In this document: one piece after another, positions 1 through 6,476 of the stretch
Position numbering within the stretch: position 1 is the stretch's first letter
How the letters are laid out: each line of letters begins with the position of its first letter
Origin: Candidatus Cloacimonas sp. SDB
Lineage (GTDB): Bacteria > Cloacimonadota > Cloacimonadia > Cloacimonadales > TCS61
DNA length: 6,891 nt
Direction of reading: 5' to 3'
Assembly: GCA_001412425.1 (NCBI GenBank)
Contig: LKUH01000301.1
Span: 1 to 6,891 of the forward strand
The notes under the pieces: generated by a model
The model's database searches: none
Told to the model about the DNA's origin: nothing
What the model saw: only the letters and a program-made list of their open reading frames with translations
Program-made: the position numbers and the translations under genes

Positions 1-9
1 ATTAATTGA

Positions 10-15
10 TATAAA
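10..15 (+). promoter_or_regulatory. Possible -10 element upstream of rel
   Basis: TATAAA lies 48 bases before the rel start codon and matches the bacterial -10 consensus at five of six positions. Its -35 partner would lie off the left edge of the window, so it cannot be tested here. In an AT-rich genome such matches occur by chance. The rest of 1-62 shows no gene or structured leader that I can recognise. Confidence 0.2.
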
Positions 16-62
16 TTCACTTGCGTTCAATTTTGCTTTAGTAATGATTTTTTGAGGGTAAT

Positions 63-2069
63 ATGCAATACAAACTGGTGAATCCTGATAATCTACTGGC
101 TGAAATAAAGCATCTAGATCAAAATTATGATCTGGAATTGATCGGCAGAGCTCTCACCTATGCTGATACAGCACATAAGATGCAGACCAGGCTATCGGGT
201 GAGGTTTATATTACCCATCCAGTGAATGTTGCCTACATACTTGCTCAGTTAAGGATGGATTCAAAAGTTATCACCGCAGGTTTACTGCATGATATTCTTG
301 AAGATACTCCTGTTAAAAAGGAAGATCTGAGCGAGAAATTCGGTATGGAGATCGCAGATCTGGTAGATGGGCTTACCAAGTTGGAAAGTTATACATACAA
401 ATCAATTGCTCATCAGCAGAAAGTGCAGGCAGAAAATTTCAGAAAGCTGCTTATTTCCATTACGAAAGATGTAAGAATCATTATCATAAAACTGGCTGAC
501 AGGCTGCATAATATACGAACACTGCATTTTTTGCCTGACAATAAAAAGAAGAGAATAGCACAGGAGACCCTGGATATTTATGTACCTTTAGCAAATCGTT
601 TTGGCATTGCAGTTATCCAATGGGAACTGGAAGATCTCTGTTTAAAATATCTGTATCCGGAAGATTACCAGAGAATTGTGGAACTTGTAGCATTAAAAAA
701 GGATGAAAGGGAGAAATACATATCTGCGATCATTTCTGAAACTGAGCAGATTCTGAAGAAAAACGATATTACTGCTGAAGTATCTGGCAGGAACAAACAT
801 CTATTCAGCATCTGGAGAAAAGGACGGGTAAAGAAGCTGAAATTTGAAGAGATCTTAGATCTGATAGGCGTTCGGATTATAGTGGATTCAGTAGAAAACT
901 GTTATAAAGTACTGGGATTGATACAATCCGAATACATTCAGCTGGCAAAGGGGTTCAAGGATTATATTTCCCAACCAAAAGAAAACGGTTATCAATCATT
1001 ACACCTCAATGTGGTCAATGAAGACGGAAGAACTATCGAGATTCAGATCAGAACGAAAGAAATGCATCTTATTGCTGAAGAAGGTATTGCAGCACATTGG
1101 CATTATAAAGAGGAATACGGCATTCAGAAAAAAGATCGCACTGGAAAACCTTATACCGCAATTGATGATTCAGTTAAAAAAAATGTTATCTGGATCCGTG
1201 ATTTTCTGAAAGAACAAAAGCAGGAAAATCCCGCTTTATTTATGAAATCATTAAAACTGAATTTATATCCTGATATTATTGTAGTGAGAACTCCTGAAAA
1301 CAAATATATCAAATTAAAGAAAAATTCTACACCGCTGGATTTTGCTTTTAAGCTCCACACCGATATTGGTCTTCACTGTATTGGAGCCCACATAAACGGG
1401 AAACATAAACCGGTGAGGACAATCCTCAAGAACGGAGATGTGGTAAAAGTGCTTACTTCGCCCCAGGCTAAACCCAGTAAAGATTGGATCACGATACTGA
1501 CTTCTATAAAAGCGAAGCAGAAGGTAAGACAGTATTTCAGAAATATCGAGATTCAGGAACTGGTAGAACAGGGCAAAGAGATATTTTACAAGCGGATCAG
1601 GAAATTACCTGTTAAAGTTAAATCGAATAGTGAAATTTTAGCTCTGGCAAAGCAATTCAAGCTTTCTGATGCTAAATCTTTTTTTGCCAGACTGGGATCA
1701 GGTGAAATAGATTTTCAGGAAATCAAACAAGTACTGCTACCGGAAGAAAAAGATAACGTAATCACTGAGGAAGAATCCGATAACAATTTACCAACCGGAG
1801 ATATCAGTATGCCGGCAATTGTACTGGAGAACATCGATAATCTGATGATCCGTTTCGCTAAATGCTGTGTTCCGCAGCCTGGTGATAAAATCGTAGGTTA
1901 TACTACCAGAGGCAAAGGGATTACAATACACAAGGATTCCTGCTCCAACAAGGGATTTACGAATTTGAGAAAAAAAGAACCGGAACGGATTATGCCGGTT
2001 AAATGGAAAAAGGGAACAAAACGACCAGAAAAGGATACTGTTCTAAAAAAACAGCATAAGAATCACTGA
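63..2069 (+). CDS. rel: RelA/SpoT-type (p)ppGpp synthetase/hydrolase lacking the ACT domain
   Basis: This is a long RelA/SpoT homologue (668 aa), a cytoplasmic enzyme that makes (p)ppGpp from ATP and GTP/GDP and hydrolyses it. Seen in the sequence: an N-terminal HD hydrolase with H52, H76-D77, E80-D81 and the ADRLHN motif (D146, N150), so hydrolysis should be active; a synthetase domain with SGR (R243), the Mg-binding D266 in DLIGVR, NGYQSLH (Y310) and E326 in EIQIRTKEMH, so synthesis should also be active; a TGS domain at about 398-465; a helical region to about 560; and a zinc-finger region with C601-C602, H623 and C627. The protein ends 41 residues after C627 in a lysine/arginine-rich tail, where most Rel/SpoT proteins (about 700-740 aa) continue into an ACT domain. 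The RXKD motif of bifunctional enzymes reads G297-F-K-D. The ATG has GAGGG four bases upstream (54-58). It faces the transport operon and is probably transcribed independently of it. Confidence 0.97.
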   Translation: MQYKLVNPDNLLAEIKHLDQNYDLELIGRALTYADTAHKMQTRLSGEVYITHPVNVAYILAQLRMDSKVITAGLLHDILEDTPVKKEDLSEKFGMEIADLVDGLTKLESYTYKSIAHQQKVQAENFRKLLISITKDVRIIIIKLADRLHNIRTLHFLPDNKKKRIAQETLDIYVPLANRFGIAVIQWELEDLCLKYLYPEDYQRIVELVALKKDEREKYISAIISETEQILKKNDITAEVSGRNKHLFSIWRKGRVKKLKFEEILDLIGVRIIVDSVENCYKVLGLIQSEYIQLAKGFKDYISQPKENGYQSLHLNVVNEDGRTIEIQIRTKEMHLIAEEGIAAHWHYKEEYGIQKKDRTGKPYTAIDDSVKKNVIWIRDFLKEQKQENPALFMKSLKLNLYPDIIVVRTPENKYIKLKKNSTPLDFAFKLHTDIGLHCIGAHINGKHKPVRTILKNGDVVKVLTSPQAKPSKDWITILTSIKAKQKVRQYFRNIEIQELVEQGKEIFYKRIRKLPVKVKSNSEILALAKQFKLSDAKSFFARLGSGEIDFQEIKQVLLPEEKDNVITEEESDNNLPTGDISMPAIVLENIDNLMIRFAKCCVPQPGDKIVGYTTRGKGITIHKDSCSNKGFTNLRKKEPERIMPVKWKKGTKRPEKDTVLKKQHKNH

Positions 2070-2097
2070 ATCCTTAGTTCTAACAGTAAAATTCAGT
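2065..2097. terminator. Weak inverted repeat between convergent genes, possible bidirectional terminator
   Basis: ACTGAAT (2065-2071) is exactly inverted as ATTCAGT (2091-2097) around a 19-base loop that itself contains the near-palindrome TTAGTTCTAA (2074-2083). The left arm includes the rel stop codon (2067-2069). On the plus strand the hairpin is followed by a T-rich but interrupted stretch. On the minus strand an uninterrupted run of Ts occurs, but more than ten bases beyond the stem. The position between two converging stop codons supports a termination role, but the stem is short and AT-rich and there is no classic U-tract directly after it. Confidence 0.35.
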
Positions 2098-2111
2098 CTT
2101 CTAATTTATTA

Positions 2112-3461
2112 CTATTTAAGTAAAGTACATTTTCTGGCTGCCAGGGTAATTCCATTATTAATAACTCTATAAAAATAGATTCCGGAAGAAACTGAAAACC
2201 CGTTGTCATCAGTTCCATTCCAGAAAATATTGTATCTGTAAGCGCCCTGCCTTTCATTGCCCGTTTCAAGTTGTGAAATAATAAAATCCTGCTTCCTGAA
2301 ATGTTTCACTTGCCGCCCTTTGAGATCATAAATGTCCAGTTCCAGGTTTCCGGAGAGTTCTTTCCCAAGAAAAAACGATATTTCAGTAAGCGGATTAAAC
2401 GGGTTCGGCTGGTTCTTCAAATCAGTTATCTGCTCCGCAATGATTTCATTTTCAGCTTCCGAATCATTGGTCATGTCTATTTTTATATCTGTGGAATATA
2501 ATCCTACGTTAAAACTTTGCAGTAAATTTTCATTTTCATCAAAGGTATTGACGATGAAATTCTGCCCCCATTCACCACCCAGAGTGATCAGTAAATTCTG
2601 ATAAGTAGCGATGTTGGCAGCACCCGGAAGGAATGGTGAAGATGAATTGTAAATAATTTCCAGGTCATCTGCAGCATAGGCATAGATCCCCGTATTCATC
2701 AAATCGCCGACATAGATCCTGCCATTATTCGCAGCATTCAAAGATCCGGTATAACCACCAATATCAAGAACCTGAATTACCTCATCCAGACCGGGGTCAA
2801 TAACCTGAACTGTTCCGTAAATATTGAACCAGTTACCAGCACAGGATACATGGATCTGATCGTTATAACTTATGAGAAACTGAGGATTATGATTTGTGGG
2901 AATAACATTGATAACGGAGAATTCATTCAGATCAACTACAGATAAGGAGCAGTTGTTGTAGCCGGAAGCATAATCAGTATTCCCGACATACAGTTTGGAA
3001 CCCCAGACAGCCATTCCCGCGGGGTTATTACCCACGTTTAACTCAGCAATTATGGAATCTGTTGTCAGATCCAATTTATAAATCTGGTTGGATAATCCGC
3101 CAGTTATGTAAGCATAATCATCCTGAATAAGAATATCGTAAGGATTGCTGGAAGCTCCAGTATAGATATGGCAGACAGTGTTACCGCTCTCTTTGTCTAT
3201 CTTCTGAATATTATTATCTCCCGAATTTACTACATAAAGATGATCTGTGGTAATAGCGATCCGATTAGCGGAATTACCCAGTATGGCAAAGACATTATCG
3301 GTTTCGTTAGATTCCAGGTCTATTCGGGACAGGGTTTGACTGCCGGAATTTACCACATAGGCAATTTGAGCAAAGATCTGATAATTCGTCAGACAGAGAA
3401 TGATGATAATAATAATTTTTCTTATTTTATTGGAAATTTTTGAATTTATTTTAAGCATCAT
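2112..3461 (-). CDS. Secreted seven-bladed YncE-like beta-propeller with C-terminal sorting domain; candidate surface partner of the TonB receptor
   Basis: The 449-aa protein starts with a signal peptide (basic N-terminus, I16-L22 core, likely cleavage after A31 in the sequence IFAQ). C23 is not in a proper lipobox, so a lipoprotein is unlikely. Residues 33-328 divide into seven repeats of about 40-47 residues, each opening with a strand such as AYVVNSG, LYVVNSG, AYITGG, LYVGNT, IHVSCAG, IYVGD or LLITLGG and usually containing a 'xxKIDxxS/T' strand. This is the YncE-type seven-bladed propeller pattern. A linker (329-349) leads to a FlgD-like/T9SS type A-like domain (350-449): NQPNPFNP, then DIYDLKGRQV, WNGTDDNG, SSGIYFYRV and a final ARKCTLLK. 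Such domains direct export to, or retention at, the cell surface in FCB bacteria. The gene starts one base after the receptor stop, with only a weak GGGA upstream, so it is probably translationally coupled. A second ATG follows immediately. By analogy with Bacteroides BtuG it may capture ligand for the receptor; this is inference. It could instead be a structural or adhesive surface protein. Confidence 0.9.
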   Translation of the reverse strand: MMLKINSKISNKIRKIIIIIILCLTNYQIFAQIAYVVNSGSQTLSRIDLESNETDNVFAILGNSANRIAITTDHLYVVNSGDNNIQKIDKESGNTVCHIYTGASSNPYDILIQDDYAYITGGLSNQIYKLDLTTDSIIAELNVGNNPAGMAVWGSKLYVGNTDYASGYNNCSLSVVDLNEFSVINVIPTNHNPQFLISYNDQIHVSCAGNWFNIYGTVQVIDPGLDEVIQVLDIGGYTGSLNAANNGRIYVGDLMNTGIYAYAADDLEIIYNSSSPFLPGAANIATYQNLLITLGGEWGQNFIVNTFDENENLLQSFNVGLYSTDIKIDMTNDSEAENEIIAEQITDLKNQPNPFNPLTEISFFLGKELSGNLELDIYDLKGRQVKHFRKQDFIISQLETGNERQGAYRYNIFWNGTDDNGFSVSSGIYFYRVINNGITLAARKCTLLK

Positions 3462-3462
3462 T

Positions 3463-5631
3463 TCAAATTTCCCACTTCAGGTTAAGATTAAACTCCCAGT
3501 TAAATCCCGGCTGGGGCGAATACTCATAGATCTCATAAAATTTATCTGCCAGATTTTTCAGAATTAATCCGGTTTCAATTTCCCAATCCGCAAAAGGCAC
3601 TTTATAATAAATTTCTGCATTCCAGAGATCAAAAGCAGGAAGCTTGAATACTGGTGACAGTTGATCTCTGGTCGTCCACTGTTCACCGGTTCTGGAGTAA
3701 TTTATGTGCACGGAAAACTTCCTATATTTAAAAGCCCCGTTCAAATTTAAAAAGTATTCCGGAGTGTAAATAATTTCTTTCCCCCAATACGACGCAGGTT
3801 CTCCAGCTTCAGAATAAGATCTGTCTCTGGTTTCAGTAAAATTTACACTGCCATCCAGCGAGAAGGCCTGCAGTAATCCGAAATGGGCAGATATGGCTAG
3901 ATTTCTGATCTCAGCTCCCGAGATATTAAGCGGTTTCCAGGTTTTATTATAATCAGGGAACCAGACGATCATGTTGGTAATCTCATCAGACCTGTAAGCC
4001 AGTCTTACCCAGGAATCCTGCAGAGTAACCTGACTATAGATCTGGCTGGAATTGTTTGTCTCGGATTTCAGCTCCGGATTCCCTACCGCCTGTGTATCTC
4101 CCTTCCAGTAAAGCTCATAGAAAGAAGGCACTAGAAAACTTCTGCTGAGGGATATTCCCAGCAGCAGATCAAAAACAGAATTGAATTCCAGTTCAGGTTT
4201 TAGGTTATAAGAGAACTGCCTGTCCTCTTCATCATTATCAAATCTGGCGGATGAATTCCAGTTGAAAGAAAAAGGGAAAAATGCAATTTTTTTATCCAGT
4301 ACACTGCTGATTGCAATATTATTTTCCTCCAGCTCAGGTATTGAATCCTCCTCAAAGGTGAATTCACGGTAACGGAATTTTTGTCTGGCACAGGAAATAT
4401 TCAATCCCAGATCGGTATTTTTCCCCCGGTAGAAAACTGTGCTTTTCCAACTCAATTTGCTGTAATCAGTCTGGTTTTTAACATAATAATCGAGAAAATT
4501 GTGATAAATCTCCTTGATCCTGGTATTATCATATTCAGCAGTTTCAACAAAATAATTAAAGTTGTTTTCCACCAACAGGTGTTGGAATTTTTTTTTCAGA
4601 ACCAGACAATGACGGGCTGATTTACTTCCTAACCTGCTATTGGCAAATAAATCCGGGTTATTAGTTGGACCGGGCAGTTTCTTGAAAATATCCTGAAACA
4701 TGAATGTATAGTTAAACGGGAGCAAGATATCAGCATTTCCAAGGCTCAAACTGAAATTCTGGAGTTTTTTGTCATTGTAAATTCTGGTCCGGAGAGAATC
4801 AGGATCATCCCAATATTCCCGGGGTTTGAATTTAAAGTCATTACGGACTGACCTGTGAGAATAGACCAGATTAACATTATAACTTTTAAAACTTGCGCCC
4901 AGGTCTGCTGAGCCTTTAAGCAGTCCGAAGGATCCTGTCCCGGCGCTCAGATTAAAACTGTTCCCCTTTTTCTGCCTCCGGGTAATTATATTGATTATCC
5001 CACCCATACTTCCGGAGCCTTCCGGTAAGGCATTTCCTTCGTAGATTTCTATCTCAGAAATTATTTCAGCCGGTATAGTTGAAATATCAAAAGCTTCCCC
5101 GGTTCTGTTCAGCGGAATACCATCCAGCATTACAAGAGTATGTTTGGGTTTGAATCCCGGAATAACAACGTATTGAGCTTCCCCGGTAAGCCCGTCACCC
5201 CTGATCTGCAGACTTCCATCCTGGCGGAGAATATCTGAGAGTGATTTACGGAAAGCACTTTCCTGCAGGGAAATTTTACGAACAGGATTGTTCTCCTGAA
5301 GTCTTTGGTCGCGAGTGCTGGAAGTAATTTTCATACCTGCAATTTCAATTACAGAGATTTCCATCAAAATTTCGGCAGGTAAATCTGCAACAGTCAATTC
5401 GAGTTCTTTAAAACCGATCTTATGAAATGTTATCTTACTTTGCGGAGAAACTTCCCTAAAGAAAAATTTTCCCTGCAGATCACTAAAAAATATTCTGCCT
5501 TCGCAGCTGATGATGACATTCTCCAAAGCTACTTTATTGGCGTTATATACAGTTCCTGAAACATTTATTGAGGTCAGAAAATTCCAGCTTAAAACCAGTA
5601 TTAACAGAATCAGAAACTTATTTTTCTTCAT
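3463..5631 (-). CDS. TonB-dependent outer-membrane receptor (BtuB/FepA-like fold)
   Basis: This 722-aa protein is an energised outer-membrane importer for a scarce ligand such as a corrinoid, haem or ferric siderophore. Starting at MKKNKF gives a typical signal peptide (residues 1-20). An in-frame start 66 bases upstream would bury that signal and deepen the overlap with the ATPase gene, so it is rejected. Order of parts: a carboxypeptidase-regulatory-like beta-sandwich (about 22-95, opening VSGTVYNANKVALENV), a candidate TonB box near 94-100 (VIEIAGMKI), a plug domain (about 105-220, with LVMLDGIPLNRTG and EGSGSMGGIINIITR), then a beta-barrel with SRSFLVPSFYELYW (about 496-509), GNPELK (517-522), and a last strand ending WEFNLNLKWEI. 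The final residue is Ile rather than the common Phe. The start lies inside the end of the ATPase gene (14-base overlap) and has no clear Shine-Dalgarno site, indicating coupled translation. Substrate is not determinable from the sequence. Confidence 0.95.
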   Translation of the reverse strand: MKKNKFLILLILVLSWNFLTSINVSGTVYNANKVALENVIISCEGRIFFSDLQGKFFFREVSPQSKITFHKIGFKELELTVADLPAEILMEISVIEIAGMKITSSTRDQRLQENNPVRKISLQESAFRKSLSDILRQDGSLQIRGDGLTGEAQYVVIPGFKPKHTLVMLDGIPLNRTGEAFDISTIPAEIISEIEIYEGNALPEGSGSMGGIINIITRRQKKGNSFNLSAGTGSFGLLKGSADLGASFKSYNVNLVYSHRSVRNDFKFKPREYWDDPDSLRTRIYNDKKLQNFSLSLGNADILLPFNYTFMFQDIFKKLPGPTNNPDLFANSRLGSKSARHCLVLKKKFQHLLVENNFNYFVETAEYDNTRIKEIYHNFLDYYVKNQTDYSKLSWKSTVFYRGKNTDLGLNISCARQKFRYREFTFEEDSIPELEENNIAISSVLDKKIAFFPFSFNWNSSARFDNDEEDRQFSYNLKPELEFNSVFDLLLGISLSRSFLVPSFYELYWKGDTQAVGNPELKSETNNSSQIYSQVTLQDSWVRLAYRSDEITNMIVWFPDYNKTWKPLNISGAEIRNLAISAHFGLLQAFSLDGSVNFTETRDRSYSEAGEPASYWGKEIIYTPEYFLNLNGAFKYRKFSVHINYSRTGEQWTTRDQLSPVFKLPAFDLWNAEIYYKVPFADWEIETGLILKNLADKFYEIYEYSPQPGFNWEFNLNLKWEI

Positions 5632-6400
5632 ATCCGGGATAAAGTAAATAAGGCTTCTGGCTGACAGGATTTTTTGCGATCTCAAGTTCCATACCATAAA
5701 TTTCCTGCAGATTTGCTTTGTTAATTATTTCCAATGGTTTACCGTCTTTACTGATCCTGCCATCCTTTATAAAAATTATTCTGTCGCAATATTCAGCTGC
5801 CAGATTTATATTATGCGAAACCAGAATAATAAGTTTTCCCAGTTGTCGATTTATACCGGTGATGATATTCATAATTTCGATCTGGTGATTTATGTCCAGG
5901 TGGGAAAAGGATTCATCCATCAGAATCACATCTGTTTCCTGTACCAGAGCCCGGGCAATTGAGACTCGCTGTTTTTCCCCTCCGCTCAATTGAGAGAACA
6001 TTTTATTTTTATATTTGTAAAGATCGAGAAGCTTCAAAACCTCATTAACTTTGGATTTATCTTTATGAGAATAATTCTGCAGACTGTTCGTATAGGGAAA
6101 TCTTCCCATCAATACAAGATCTGTAACTGTAAAATCAAATTGAAGCTGAAAATCCTGCGGAATTAAACTGATTTTTTTCGCCAGTTCTTTGCGCTTCCAC
6201 TGTTCTAAAGTTTTATGCATAATACTGATCTCTCCGGCAGATCTACTCAAATAACCGGGAATAGCCTTAAGTAAAGTAGATTTCCCTGCCCCATTAGGAC
6301 CTAAAATTGCGCAGAATTCTCCCGCTTCAAATTTTAAATCTACCGCATGGATCACTTCCTGATGCAGGTATCCTGCTGAAACTTTTTCTAAATTTATCAT
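5618..6400 (-). CDS. ABC transporter ATP-binding protein, ferric-siderophore/haem/B12 importer type (FhuC/BtuD-like)
   Basis: This 260-aa cytoplasmic ATPase would power an inner-membrane importer of the FecCD/BtuC type. Visible motifs: Walker A GPNGAGKST (34-42), Q-loop Q82 in LIPQDF, LMGRFPY (about 97-103), characteristic of the FhuC/FepC/HmuV/BtuD group, signature LSGGEKQR (138-145), Walker B VILMDE (D162, E163), D-loop SHLD (166-169) and the switch histidine H196 in LVSHN. The residue after the catalytic Glu is Ser (DES) rather than the usual Pro. Length is normal for the family. I chose the ATG at 6400 because GGAGAG (6408-6403) sits just upstream; a TTG at 6412 would put that Shine-Dalgarno site inside the gene. 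It is the first gene of the operon with the receptor and propeller. The matching permease and periplasmic binding protein are not in this window, so they must be elsewhere. Which of the family's substrates applies cannot be told. Confidence 0.96.
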   Translation of the reverse strand: MINLEKVSAGYLHQEVIHAVDLKFEAGEFCAILGPNGAGKSTLLKAIPGYLSRSAGEISIMHKTLEQWKRKELAKKISLIPQDFQLQFDFTVTDLVLMGRFPYTNSLQNYSHKDKSKVNEVLKLLDLYKYKNKMFSQLSGGEKQRVSIARALVQETDVILMDESFSHLDINHQIEIMNIITGINRQLGKLIILVSHNINLAAEYCDRIIFIKDGRISKDGKPLEIINKANLQEIYGMELEIAKNPVSQKPYLLYPGYEEK

Positions 6401-6402
6401 AA

Positions 6403-6408
6403 CTCTCC
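6403..6408 (-). promoter_or_regulatory. Ribosome binding site fixing the ABC ATPase start
   Basis: Read on the minus strand this is GGAGAG, two bases before the ATG at 6400 (GGAG itself is four bases away). It is the only good Shine-Dalgarno match in the three-gene operon and decides for the ATG over the TTG four codons upstream. Confidence 0.75.
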
Positions 6409-6420
6409 ACAAATTAAAAA

Positions 6421-6450
6421 ATTTTACTTGCTAATTCCTACCATTTTACT
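6421..6450. repeat. 8-bp direct repeat in the divergent promoter region, candidate operator
   Basis: ATTTTACT occurs at 6421-6428 and again at 6443-6450, start to start 22 bp, about two helical turns. The sequences after each copy stay similar (TGCTAATT and ATGTTATC). The copies touch the proposed -35 and -10 boxes of the Rrf2-family gene and contain TAAAAT, -10-like on the minus strand. A regulator bound here could act on both divergent units. The AT-rich context makes chance recurrence possible. Confidence 0.35.
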
Positions 6451-6455
6451 ATGTT
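6428..6455 (+). promoter_or_regulatory. Candidate promoter of the Rrf2-family gene
   Basis: TTGCTA (6428-6433) and TATGTT (6450-6455) are separated by 16 bp and each match the sigma-70-type consensus at four of six positions. A start near 6461-6463 would give a leader of about 15 bases that just includes the AAGGAT Shine-Dalgarno site (6464-6469). For the divergent operon I found only weaker combinations, for example TTGATG (6463-6458) with TAGGAA (6440-6435) on the minus strand at 17-bp spacing. If that were used the two promoters would overlap. Confidence 0.35.
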
Positions 6456-6476
6456 ATCATCAAAAGGATGGATTAA

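Noticed and set aside
1009..1360. Short open frames on both strands inside rel
   Set aside because: They lie in other frames of a gene with continuous, motif-verified coding and have no recognisable protein features.
2070..2111. Frameshifted remnant of an ACT domain after rel
   Set aside because: The gap is 42 bases and its three plus-strand frames show no ACT-like coding; the next stretch is the well-supported convergent propeller gene.
3393..3395. Lipobox cysteine (C23) in the propeller signal peptide
   Set aside because: The residues before it are Ile-Ile-Leu, lacking the small residue needed at -1, and the sequence continues to a better signal peptidase I site after A31.
2301..4620. Short open frames opposite or inside the propeller and receptor genes
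   Set aside because: They are antisense or out-of-frame shadows of strongly supported genes, with no domain signature.
5632..5697. Upstream in-frame start for the TonB receptor (MVWNLRSQ...)
   Set aside because: It would place 22 residues in front of a well-formed signal peptide and overlap the ATPase gene by 80 bases; the ATG at 5631 gives a normal export signal.
6401..6412. TTG start four codons upstream for the ABC ATPase
   Set aside because: The Shine-Dalgarno GGAGAG would fall inside the coding sequence; the ATG at 6400 is correctly spaced from it.
6401..6476. Cobalamin riboswitch or other structured leader controlling the uptake operon
   Set aside because: Only 76 bases separate the two start codons, too short for a cobalamin riboswitch (roughly 200 bases), and no B12-box-like sequence is visible. 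This weakens, but does not exclude, a corrinoid substrate.
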